A stretch of DNA of 64,000 nt from Fragilaria crotonensis (lineage: Eukaryota; Bacillariophyta; Fragilariophyceae; Fragilariales; Fragilariaceae): NCBI GenBank assembly GCA_022925895.1, contig JAKSYS010000046.1:1-64000 (forward strand), written 5' to 3'. Below are positions 55,510 to 64,000 of this stretch, one piece after another. Below the pieces are notes generated by a model. It was not told where the DNA came from. It did not search any database and saw nothing but the letters and a program-made list of their open reading frames with translations. The position numbers and the translations under genes were made by a program. The number at the start of each line of letters is the position of its first letter. Positions within the stretch are counted from its first letter, which is position 1.

Positions 55510-57541
55510 GGAGGTTCCGGAATATTTGCTTTTACCCCAATTTTTCTTTCATTTTACAATTACTTTTTCCAAAACCGTTTCCTTTTTTCTGCGTTCCACG
55601 ACTCCGACAAACCCGCACTTCCAACTAAATTGAAAACGTGAATCGGATTTTTAGGCCGAATACGGATCAATAGAGAGTTCCTGTTTTTATTGTTCACAGT
55701 AAACATACACAATACCTCGGCTCAGAACCGGTTCTGAGCCGGTTCTGAGCCAGAGCAGAGTAAATTTGAAATGGAACTTACAATAAACTTTCTGATTTTT
55801 TGGGTCCTATCGTAGATTTGAATCTCAAATCTGCAGTCCAATTGCAGCTGCAAAGATTCCGTTACACGTGTTGATAAACAACTGAAATGTGCTACACGTG
55901 GAGTAATAAATGCCTTCACCGACGTAGAGTCCTGTAGTTCATGATGTCATCCTCGACAAACCTTCGACAAGAGCATTCGAATCAGTCAATTCGTTCGTTT
56001 TTTATCAGATCGGCGCGCACAAGATTTTGAGAAAATGAATTCTACCGCGCGCTCTTCCGACATCGACGATGACGATTGCTTTTGCAATGTTGTTCAGGTG
56101 AAACCACCTCGCATCGACTAACATTCCTACTGCGAACACAACGGTAGAAACGAGAGTCGCGTCCGACAAGTATTCAGCTCAAAAACCATACGTTTGAATG
56201 ATGGTCTATTCGTAGTAATGCTGAACTTCAACTTAAAACTTAAAACTGGTCGAGAATCCGACAGTAGAGTCGCTACAGTAATGGACTACGGTACTACTAC
56301 TCGGAAAACTCACTACATGTAGTTGTAGTAGACTGCAAATCCTGTATCAGTAAACGTAGCAGTAGGACAGTAGAGGGTATCACTTGAAAATGACACGGAA
56401 TCTTGGCGCGCTTCGCGAATTTTCTTGGAGGAATCTAAATAGCGACTCTTGACGGTTAAAATGCGAGAACAGGAAGTCTATTTACACTGTAAATCACACT
56501 ATTAAAAAATCAGTATATCTTCGTAAGGTTACGGGTTCCGTACTGTAAACAATAAAAACAGGAAGTCCCTAATACATATTCATAGAAACCCCAGAAGAAA
56601 AAAGAGAAAAGAGGAGAAACAAAAAATACAGGAAGAAATTAGGAGAAAATAGGAGAAAGAAAAAAGGCCAAGAAGAAAATAGGAGAAAATAGGAGTAAAA
56701 AGGAGAAGCTCCACTGGCGCATTTGGAGAAGAGCTAGACACGGCCCGAAATGGACTTTTAGACCCTCGTATACCTCGCAACCAGAAACTCGCCACCCTAT
56801 TTTTTATTCAACAGTTGGTGGTCAGTTGACACATGATCCGTTCAAAACTCAAACCAACGAATCGTATTTTCACGCCGTACTAGCGCTACCTACTAGTACA
56901 TTTCCTGGTGGATCGTGAACGTGACACTTGCAACATGAAAGAACTCAAACATGAGACAAGATGAGTAATGTTGTACAGAATGATCACAACACCCTCATGT
57001 TGTTCCCTCCCATTCTGCTGCACTCCTTGGCTCCTTGCCATGATCGACGAAATTCTAGTTGTGTGTGGTTGTGTTGCGTGTCGAGTGTACGAAGTCGTGG
57101 ATTTCTGTTTAATTTTGTACCAGTACTAGGTACGGTAAATCCACGGCGCACCACGTTGAAAGGGCGTTCCCGTGTTCCGAGGTCGAGTTCGCCTCAACGA
57201 AACTAAAATTCAAGTGCTTGCAACGGAGTAAGAAAAAAGGAGAAAAAAGGAGAAAATAGGAGAAGGTGATGAGAAGAAAGGAGAAATTAGGAGAAAAGTG
57301 AAGAAGCTGAAATTTGCTGAAGTGGAACGAAGAAAAAAGGAGAAAGAAATCTGCGGAGTTTCTTCTCAATAAATAGAGTAAAAACCGTCATCTGAGAGAA
57401 AGAAGATTGTCCATTGTACCGCAGTTTCAATAAATGCTGTCCAGCCATTAGCAAATCTATCGACCCAGTCCAGGAAATCTTATCCACGTACCAGTCCTGT
57501 AGAAGAAATACTAAGATAGAAGATGAAATTCCGGAACCTCC
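55510..57541. mobile_element. Non-coding TIR element, GGAGGTTCCGGAA family, copy 3
   Basis: The left end GGAGGTTCCGGAATATTTGC matches copy 2, and the right end, read inversely, starts GGAGGTTCCGGAATTTC. The right 45 bp (GTCCTGTAGAAGAAATACTA onward) are nearly the same as in copy 2, and so are an internal CATAGAAACCCC block followed by AGGAGAAA-rich purine tracts (56.6 and 57.2 kb). It is about 2 kb with no transposase. Its left end lies only 26 bp from the right end of the neighbouring DDE-element derivative. Confidence 0.7.
55719..55740. repeat. Perfect 22-bp palindrome
   Basis: GGCTCAGAACC is followed directly by its complement GGTTCTGAGCC, then a further half-copy GGTTCTGAGCC. It lies about 210 bp inside the left end of the element. 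Copy 1 of this family also carries GGCTC...GAGCC palindromes at a similar depth. Confidence 0.85.
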
Positions 57542-59647
57542 AGTAGCTTACTTTAGGCGCCTCGTCGAGGCTTAGTTCTAGGCTAATTCTAGGCAGGTAT
57601 ACATTGTACGTATGCATACGAGCGATTTACGAAAGGAAGGAATAGTGCCGCAAGGTACTGTACAGGAGTACCGGGGACTCCCGAGTATGCTTTGGGTGAA
57701 ATGGTGTTGATTTGGTTCACATCAACATATCTCACTGCTTTCATCATCCATTACGAGAAACCGATTTGCTTGTAGCCCTGCTTCAAAGAATCCAGAATAA
57801 AGTGACCCATTAGGAATTCACGCAATGGATGGATGAGCCAGCAGACTCGAACCATGTACTTTATTCAGGGAGTACTACAAGAACATTGCAATAATCCATC
57901 AGCTTTTGCAACCAAGTACATTCATGTAAAGACCAGTCATCCACAGTTTGATGAACTGGACAGGGAGTTCATCCCATTCTTCAAGGCTGATACCAATGCA
58001 ACTAGGCACCAAGTAAATGTGCGTTGTGTTTGTTGGCAAAGATGTCCATCTGTGAAACTGTCTGCAAAATGGTACTCCAATCTGACGATACGAAGAAGCC
58101 AACAAATTTTGCATAGAAGCAAGCAAGCACTCAGCAGCATCACACTTGATAAGTTAGTGTGGTGACACTTGAGGGCGAGAACTGGGATCACCAGCACATG
58201 GAAGATTTTGCACTGTTGATTGGCAAGATCTTCTTGTCATCAATTTGGTCAGTATTGCAAGCCAGCAGCAACATAAGCAAGTGAAATGTTGTTGTGCTGA
58301 AGGTCCTTCTGTGTGCTTTCCAAGCTTATAGTATTTACTAATACGTCAACTCCAGCTTCCAATCCTCCACATGGAATGCTTGAACACAAAGAAAGTAACT
58401 GAGCTACAAGAGTAAAGAAACAACACTCAGACAAGCCAGTCAATATCACTGCCAAGGAGTGGTGAGGGTGTACAAGCAATCTTTAAAGGAAAAGAACATG
58501 GAGTAGTCCTCATTGATTGGAGCCACAAGCTGAAGCAAGCAATGAATGCTAATGTGCTGACAATACACTAATATGTGACAACAATGTTCCCCAAAACCGA
58601 CCGTATCATCTGCCCGTCAGCACGCTTAATTTAGTAGGCGCTATTTCAATCCTTAACTTAGGTAATTTAGGCGGGAACCCGGGAGATCGGCCAAAATACA
58701 CAGCCCTGAGCATGATAGTCACATAGTGCATTGGCAGCAAATTATAGCATTCATTGCTTGCTTCTGCTTGTGAGGTGATACCCGTTCTTAAGAAATTGAC
58801 GGGGCGCTTTAAGACTGCCGACTGTGACAACTTTGATGGGAACAAAGCACTTTCTGCTAAGGTGCTCAAGGAGATTCTCAAATTCTATAGCGGTGCCAGA
58901 CTTAAGGGCATGTCAACAATGAAGAAGCCAGACCTTATCACGGAATTCATAAACCAATTGATTGCTTCAAGATGGACCAATAGCATGCTATTATAGAGCG
59001 ACTATACGTACTACTCCAGACTTTCCAGTGTCTTGATTACTTCATCAATACTGGGCAAGGATACAAAACAATGATGTAGACCTTATCAATATAATATGAC
59101 TTATTCTTGAGGAGTCCGGATCGAGTACAGAGTATGCATACCACAGCGATGCTGTGTAATAGTACGCTTTGACAGTACTACGACGGGTATCGAACAGACA
59201 TAGGCTTGGTTAGTTTTCATCAAATTTCACCGTAGAGAATCGCTTATTTTTGTTTTGTTCACTGACTATTGTTTAACGGAACAATCTTTCCTCTCTAAAT
59301 GTGCAATGATATTGTGACCTTGCGTGACAGGGTAACTGACGGCTTGTGCTGATACTTTAGCACGGCAAATCACCGTGGTGCCAACTTATTCTGGTTCTTG
59401 AATTCGGGCCGAGATTCCCGAAAAAACACGACTCGAAATTCTGAGAAAACTGTCGATTCAAAATGAAAAAGTGAAATTAGGAAACTCAGCAAGCTCTATC
59501 GAATGGCCTATTCAGATATTGAAATGTGTGCCAATGTAGATTTGCATGATTTTTGGAAACAATGGGTTGCCAATATGTCATTTTGCTGTTATGTATAGCT
59601 AGTAGTAGGTCATATGCACAACTGCTCGATAGTCGATAGAGAGAGTA
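57542..59647. other. Spacer with weak coding relics
   Basis: At 58754-58996 a plus-strand frame reads ILKFYSGARLKGMSTMKKPD and LITEFINQL, resembling a SAP-type DNA-binding helix pair, but no gene continues it. At 57833-58165 a frame contains SHPQFDELDREFIPFFKADT. Both are probably decayed transposon proteins. The last 450 bp hold nothing recognisable. Confidence 0.3.
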
Positions 59648-59786
59648 TGGCTGGGTTCATCCTGCGCCTGCATATCGTAGAGGCACGTAGACTCAGTAAT
59701 CTAAAAATTTAGTTGAAGCCCCAAAATGGATCTCACACGCACTCACTTCGAGCCAAACCATATTCTCATTCCTCTCGCAAAACAGA

Positions 59787-62645
59787 TCAGGTGTTCATTT
59801 GGAAGACACCCTCCTCACCAAGAAGTGAATGTACAAATCCATTCACGAAGCCAGCATCAAAGTCAAGAGCAGCCCTGTGGGTTTTGAACGCCATGACGAT
59901 GCGTTCAATAAGTGGTAATGTAAGTATTGGTGCGTCATCATGATTGTTGTTCTTCTTGCTCTCGTAAAGCAAATAGTATGCGCAAATGTAAGCCCTTGCT
60001 CGTCTTGAAAGCTTTCGCACAGTTTCAGTTCGAAGTACATTCCTGCTTGTGCATTCCATTACTAACGCTTTGAATGCTTCCTTGCTCCTTTTAGAGTTCA
60101 ATGGCTTACGTCGATAGATACCTTTCGTCACACCCCAGCTATACTCGATCCCTTCGCCAGCTAACTCTGCATGGAATTTTGGTGAAATGATCACAGAAAC
60201 ACCAAGCTCGTTTCCTACGTGTTGCAGGGCTGTCACCTCTTCAGCAAAATCAAGACAGCTTGCCATTAGAACTCGTAAACTCCATTCCTCCGCACCCTCG
60301 AGTACTTCACCATCGGCATCGGTTGCTGGATCCATGGTGTACTTCTCCAGATTGCCTTCGTCAATCCAACCCCTCTCCCACAGGACTTGCAAAAGGCCCT
60401 TTGCCTGTCCTTGCCAGCCTTTCTTTTCTCGTGTGGTGTTTGTTTTGACATCAATATTGTTCGTCCTTGCAAGTTCTTGCAATTCCAAAAGTCGATATTG
60501 GCGTCGATCATTCAAGATGTTGAGAGGCCCAAGCTCTGCTTTCAGCTCAGAGATTGTTTTGTTTCTTTTTCGCGGATTACCAGGCAAAGGTGGGAGGATT
60601 CGATCATGGCGGTTTATTTCTCGCTCATTTTCTGTCATCCAGAATGGCCCAGCATCGCCAGATTCAAAGACAAAGGATTGGGTGTCACCAGCATTAACGG
60701 TACGTTCGTGCATGCCAAGATAGCCATCCTCTGCCTTTATTTTTGACTCACGCATTCGTGGCTGCACTCCTCCAAAGCCTCGGTTCATAGTATAGGCATC
60801 CAAGCCATTAGCCAACTTTTTTGCATGCCCTTGAGAGTGATCAAAGAGGAAGGCGAAATCGAAGTGTGGATACAAAACTCGGAGGCAATCAACGCAGTCC
60901 TCGAATTGAATTGACATGTGGTTGTATGTCCAATATCCCTCATTGTTTGCTCCAAGTTCGAAGTAGACAACAAATGGGGATTGCTTCAAGTCCTTCTTTG
61001 CAGCTTGGCTATGGATAGCCATTGCTGCATCGACGTCAACGTAAGTTTTGCCGCGTCGTGCTTCGTTGATTTCTTCCAATTGCACTCGACTAATCTCTAC
61101 CCCGAACCCAGTCTCACGTGATTGCAGAGCTGATATCATGAGACTCAAGCCATCTGTCTTAGGAAGAAGTGGCCTCTGACCTTCTGGTCCTACCCATTGG
61201 CGATTTCCGAGAAGAAATTGACTATAGACGCTTTCATCTTGCCCAAATATCATGAGTGGCTTCTCGTCTTGTGCTTTTCTTACACTCAAGTTCCCCCCAA
61301 AAGCACCGAAACCCATTGTCTCAGCATGTTTGTGCAGTAAGTCCAAATCATCAACGTGGAATTCAACCATGTCCTTGTTGTCGTCGGAAGTGTATTTGTA
61401 TCCTCGACTGTCGTCGTCTGACATTTTCTTTTCTCTCCTCCATTCCTCTACAGTTTCGGCTGTAACTTGAATCCACCGATGTGCACGCGACTCAAGCTTT
61501 GTCAGATAGTGCGTGCAGAATTCGTTCCGCCTGAAGACGACGTTTGCTCGCTCGTGACCATCTACAAAAAATGATTTCTTCCTTGTATCATACGTGAACC
61601 CGAGTCGCCTGAGCCAGCGCCATGTAGTAGATAGCGATATTGGGCTCTCTAGATAGACCCGAAGTAGACAGCCTTTAATTGTTTTTTGCTGCATACTGCT
61701 GCCTCCTTCTTCTTCTTGTAGTACTTCGCCAATTATTTCGTTGTTGTCAACAACATCGATGTTAATAGTTCTCGCTGCAGCTGCACTCGGAATCAATGAA
61801 GTTACTAAATGATTCCTTGCCATCTCGACAGTTAGATCAGCCAGGTTCTCAATGCAATACCCAAGCCATGGTGACGTGATCTCGTCTCGAAAGTATTCCA
61901 GCAAATCTGGTAGAGGGCGCTTCTTTAATATCTTAGGGTTCGGCATCGGAAAGTGTTCGCGATTCGCCCTCAAGAGAATGTTCCATCCAGCCACCGTTCG
62001 CTCATTGGTTGCAGCAGCTTCCATTCCCATCTTGCTGCAATCAACAATTGCAGCAGCACAGCAATCCTCTATCCACCGTGCCGAATTCATCTCCTCTAGA
62101 GCATACGTATAGGCTAAGCAGAGTATAGAACACCTCTGCCTAATCATGAATATGTCGTAAGAAGAGCAGAGGTTGTCTTTATCATGCTTTTCTACAACAT
62201 CTTTCCACCCGTCAACTGTCCGATTGACCTGTTGGAGTCGCTCAATTCGTTGCTCCAGAATGTCCACGACACCACGACTATCATTTGCATTACCAAGAAA
62301 GAGCTTCTTGGCTTCGGGACTATCCCAATACGTCTCTTGAACCAATTTCTCTGAAATAGGACCATGCTTAGACCTTTTTGTCTCATCCTGTGCTGCTATC
62401 TGAGCGTCAGTCTTTCGTTTTGCTCTTGATTGCAATTGAATTTCGCTCGTCAAATCCACGACTTCTGAAGAACCACGAGCCACACTGTATCGATCATTGA
62501 TCCTACTGTCTTGTAACAAAGACATGAAGCTCCTCTTTCCATCTGGTGGGCGTTCAACCATTTCTCCTGGCCTTGGATGTAGTATCCCAAACGTTTCTAA
62601 GTGGATTTCCATAGGATCGATGCCTCTTGATTTCCGTCGAAACAT
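59787..62645 (-). CDS. DDE transposase, IS630/Tc1-like eukaryotic family
   Basis: This is a 952-residue intact frame from ATG (MFRRKSRGIDPMEIHLETFG). A helix-turn-helix type region with LSTTWRWLRRLGFTYDTRKK and VDGHER lies at about residues 335-375. The catalytic core has IFGQDESVYSQF (Asp470), FAFLFDHSQGHAKKLANGLD (Asp602) and ISPKFHAELAGEGIEYSWGV, where Glu834 occupies the place of E in the NPIE-x-x-WG motif of Tc1/IS630 enzymes. MNRGFGGVQPRMRES and LQVLWERGWID match conserved blocks of a transposase family common in fungi and other eukaryotes. The N-terminal 100 residues are basic and may hold a nuclear signal. The enzyme should bind the TIRs, excise the element and reinsert it at TA. A second frame upstream may encode its true N-terminus. 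Confidence 0.85.
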   Translation of the reverse strand: MFRRKSRGIDPMEIHLETFGILHPRPGEMVERPPDGKRSFMSLLQDSRINDRYSVARGSSEVVDLTSEIQLQSRAKRKTDAQIAAQDETKRSKHGPISEKLVQETYWDSPEAKKLFLGNANDSRGVVDILEQRIERLQQVNRTVDGWKDVVEKHDKDNLCSSYDIFMIRQRCSILCLAYTYALEEMNSARWIEDCCAAAIVDCSKMGMEAAATNERTVAGWNILLRANREHFPMPNPKILKKRPLPDLLEYFRDEITSPWLGYCIENLADLTVEMARNHLVTSLIPSAAAARTINIDVVDNNEIIGEVLQEEEGGSSMQQKTIKGCLLRVYLESPISLSTTWRWLRRLGFTYDTRKKSFFVDGHERANVVFRRNEFCTHYLTKLESRAHRWIQVTAETVEEWRREKKMSDDDSRGYKYTSDDNKDMVEFHVDDLDLLHKHAETMGFGAFGGNLSVRKAQDEKPLMIFGQDESVYSQFLLGNRQWVGPEGQRPLLPKTDGLSLMISALQSRETGFGVEISRVQLEEINEARRGKTYVDVDAAMAIHSQAAKKDLKQSPFVVYFELGANNEGYWTYNHMSIQFEDCVDCLRVLYPHFDFAFLFDHSQGHAKKLANGLDAYTMNRGFGGVQPRMRESKIKAEDGYLGMHERTVNAGDTQSFVFESGDAGPFWMTENEREINRHDRILPPLPGNPRKRNKTISELKAELGPLNILNDRRQYRLLELQELARTNNIDVKTNTTREKKGWQGQAKGLLQVLWERGWIDEGNLEKYTMDPATDADGEVLEGAEEWSLRVLMASCLDFAEEVTALQHVGNELGVSVIISPKFHAELAGEGIEYSWGVTKGIYRRKPLNSKRSKEAFKALVMECTSRNVLRTETVRKLSRRARAYICAYYLLYESKKNNNHDDAPILTLPLIERIVMAFKTHRAALDFDAGFVNGFVHSLLGEEGVFQMNT

Positions 62646-62863
62646 GCTGTGGTGTTTGATTCCGTAAAATCATCAAGAATTGCCCCTCCACACACTGAAA
62701 TTGCTCGATTCATGACGCCTCTATCGAAAGTAAGGGACTCAAGGGAAGGAAATTGAGCCTTGATTGCTCGAAAATACGTTTCATCAGTGAGCCATTTGTC
62801 TCGGTAGCGGTTTTGCTTCGTCACTTCAACCCAGCATTGGTAGTATACCTGTAACGTCTTCAT
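62597..62863 (-). CDS. Upstream overlapping frame, probable N-terminus of the transposase
   Basis: An 88-codon frame starts MKTLQVYYQCWVEVTKQNRY and overlaps the transposase start by 49 bp in the -1 frame relation. Its ATG and next codons are conserved in the derivative element (ATGAAGACGCTACAGGT), which argues that this is the real translation start. The two frames may be joined by -1 frameshifting (used by some IS630-type elements), by an undetected intron or by a one-base error; no canonical slippery heptamer is visible in the overlap. Confidence 0.5.
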   Translation of the reverse strand: MKTLQVYYQCWVEVTKQNRYRDKWLTDETYFRAIKAQFPSLESLTFDRGVMNRAISVCGGAILDDFTESNTTACFDGNQEASILWKST

Positions 62864-62871
62864 TGTAGCCG

Positions 62872-62946
62872 ATCAGGAAAACATTTAAGGTCAAGGGCCT
62901 CAACAACTTGATAAAATAGCGTAAACAACAAAAATGTTTTCCTGAT
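62872..62946. repeat. Subterminal hairpin of the full-length DDE element
   Basis: ATCAGGAAAACATTT (62872-62886) pairs perfectly with AAATGTTTTCCTGAT (62932-62946) across a 45-base loop. It sits directly upstream of the transposase ATG. The derivative element has an equally perfect hairpin at the same place with different arm sequences. Confidence 0.85.
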
Positions 62947-63135
62947 GAGGATCGGAAGATGATCAAATCGTCGTTACAATGTCATGGTCCGCCGCTGATT
63001 TTTGTGTGTGGTACCAAGCGAGTTGTTTGGATGTACGAGGATGCCGGATCGGGTGCTAAAGCATGACGTCCGGGGAATTTATACTGAAGTCTACGTGGTC
63101 CAACGATGCGCCTCAAAAACTTGAACCCAGCCATA

Positions 63136-63502
63136 CTGGAATACATTACAAGGTACTACTAGTAGTAGTACTGGAATATGTGTGTGTATCACAAGTACTC
63201 CGCGCGTTGGCATGTTGCACATGTAGTAAGACAGCAAATTACGACAGTAAAGTATGACATAATCAATCGAATAGTTTTATTCCAGTATCTTTCACGGTAC
63301 TACCGGCGGTACTCCAGTAAGGAGTAGGCGACCGTAGAGCCTCAATGGCCCATATCCTGATCTGGGTTCTCCGAACTACCTGCCAATCATTTTCTACCCG
63401 TTTTCGTCTTGAGGAGTCGTTCCCCTCAACATCGGTATCAATTTTCGATCAGCATATCTATGAATCATAGACATAGGTCGTAACATCGCGATCCACCTCG
63501 CC
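63136..63502. other. Promoter-side spacer of the bystin gene
   Basis: There is a (TAG)n/(TAC)n-like run near 63155, GTAC-rich DNA and then a more balanced 5' leader. No element beyond the flanking TA of the transposon is seen. Confidence 0.4.
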
Positions 63503-64000
63503 ATGCCAAAAGTAAAGAAGATCCGTGCCGCCGCCTTGGCTGCTCAGACGACTCGCCACGCTCCCCTGGGGCAAACGATTGTTGAAGATGAGCACCGAGA
63601 TAAGTTTGCTGTTGTGAGAAATCGACGTAAGAATCGAGCAAAAGGAAAAGGTGATGACGATGATGACGATCCCGAAGAACTGCTCGACGAAAAGACGACG
63701 CGAAAGATTCTGCAACTTTCGCGGGAACAACGATTGGAAGTAGAATTGGAAGAGGCGAGGAGAGAGAGGAGAAACAATACTGCAGTTGATGTAGACGAGG
63801 AGGACGATGAAGAATTCGAGGAAGAGCAATGTGACGACGACATGGTCGCCCACGACAATGGCTATGTCACCGTCCAAGATGGGGCGCTCTCACCTGAAGA
63901 TGAGGCAATTGTAGCAAGTATGATGGGTGGTGGTGAAAGAAAACAGACGCTGGCAGATATCATCATGGCCAAGATTGCCGAGAAAGAATCGGAAGCCCGT
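63503..64000 (+). CDS. BYSL: Bystin (BYSL/Enp1), N-terminal part, runs off the window
   Basis: An open frame of 166 codons reaches the end of the window. It starts MPKVKKIRAAALAAQTTRHA with RHAPLGQ, followed by a basic KNRAKGK stretch, acidic tracts (DDDDDDPEELLDEKTTRKIL), a charged helical segment and TLADIIMAKIAEKESEAR. The RHxPLxxQ start, DEKxxRKIL and TLADIIMxKxxEKE strings are hallmarks of the bystin N-terminus. Bystin/Enp1 acts in the nucleolus in 40S subunit assembly and 20S pre-rRNA export. The conserved C-terminal domain lies beyond the window, so intactness cannot be judged. Confidence 0.9.
   Translation, partial: MPKVKKIRAAALAAQTTRHAPLGQTIVEDEHRDKFAVVRNRRKNRAKGKGDDDDDDPEELLDEKTTRKILQLSREQRLEVELEEARRERRNNTAVDVDEEDDEEFEEEQCDDDMVAHDNGYVTVQDGALSPEDEAIVASMMGGGERKQTLADIIMAKIAEKESEAR

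Larger units (their letters stand above)
59648..63133 (-). mobile_element. TA-flanked DDE transposon (IS630/Tc1-mariner-like), 3486 bp, apparently intact
   Basis: The ends TGGCTGGGTTCA and TGAACCCAGCCA are perfect 12-bp inverted repeats, with looser inverted similarity for about 50 bp more (CACGTAGACT on both). TA flanks both sides (59646-59647, 63134-63135). The interior is filled by a large minus-strand transposase gene and a subterminal hairpin. A shorter relative with the same ends lies at 53973-55483, showing that the family has moved or been copied in this genome. Confidence 0.9.

Noticed and set aside
60187-60746. Plus-strand frames of up to 178 codons across the transposase
   Set aside because: They lie opposite the conserved catalytic core of the minus-strand transposase and are Ser/Phe-rich antisense shadows.
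62597-62645. Classical -1 slippery heptamer in the transposase frame overlap
   Set aside because: No X-XXY-YYZ string such as AAAAAAG is present in the 49-bp overlap, so programmed frameshifting is only one option.
1-64000. tRNA or rRNA genes
   Set aside because: No cloverleaf-type sequence with A and B boxes and no rRNA-like block was noticed by eye. A dedicated covariance search would be needed to exclude them.

Overview
The window looks like nuclear DNA of a diatom, most likely a pennate one. Genes are sparse and separated by long, repeat-rich spacers. The visible introns are short (about 75-96 nt, GT-AG). The gene content is typical of diatoms: two DUF6824-type genes, a protein with one membrane helix followed by leucine-rich repeats, a CoDi-like Copia retrotransposon whose protease carries DSHADTC, and mitochondrial and ribosome-biogenesis genes of clearly eukaryotic type. 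No species assignment is attempted.

Layout. 0-5.4 kb: a degenerate coding stretch, a small unknown protein and a DUF6824 gene. 6.2-9.8 kb: a short inverted-repeat element and a 212-bp tandem dimer whose second unit is split by a TA-flanked, pogo-like insertion. 10.1-20.6 kb, the main host-gene block: a sulfotransferase-like gene, an AASDH-type adenylation/carrier/beta-propeller gene, a TM-LRR gene and a mitochondrial succinyl-CoA:3-ketoacid CoA transferase (SCOT). 20.2-24.2 kb: a duplicated segment, a LINE-type endonuclease fragment, an integrase fragment and another inverted-repeat element. 25.4-28.7 kb: an unknown protein and a damaged kinase with three RING-like zinc modules. 29.1-35.2 kb: a decayed Copia element fused to a partial copy of the SCOT gene. 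37.0-43.3 kb: a large imperfect inverted duplication with an intact methyltransferase-like gene on one arm and a broken copy on the other. Near its centre lies a tandem array of about 14 hairpins. 45.1-52.4 kb: an intron-containing Pro/His-rich gene and a second DUF6824 gene. 52.7-63.1 kb: four TIR elements, including an apparently intact 3.5-kb DDE transposon and its 1.5-kb deletion derivative. The window ends inside a bystin (BYSL/ENP1) gene.

The host genes do not form a pathway and the neighbourhoods look incidental. What unites the window is mobile-DNA activity: at least seven DNA-element copies in about four families, one Copia element, two other retroelement fragments and two gene-scale duplications.

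Two cautions. Several conserved genes (AASDH-like, LRR, SCOT, the Pro/His-rich gene) are interrupted by single-base shifts, many beside G, C, T or A runs. These may be assembly errors and not true pseudogenes. Family names come from motifs read by eye; no database search was possible.
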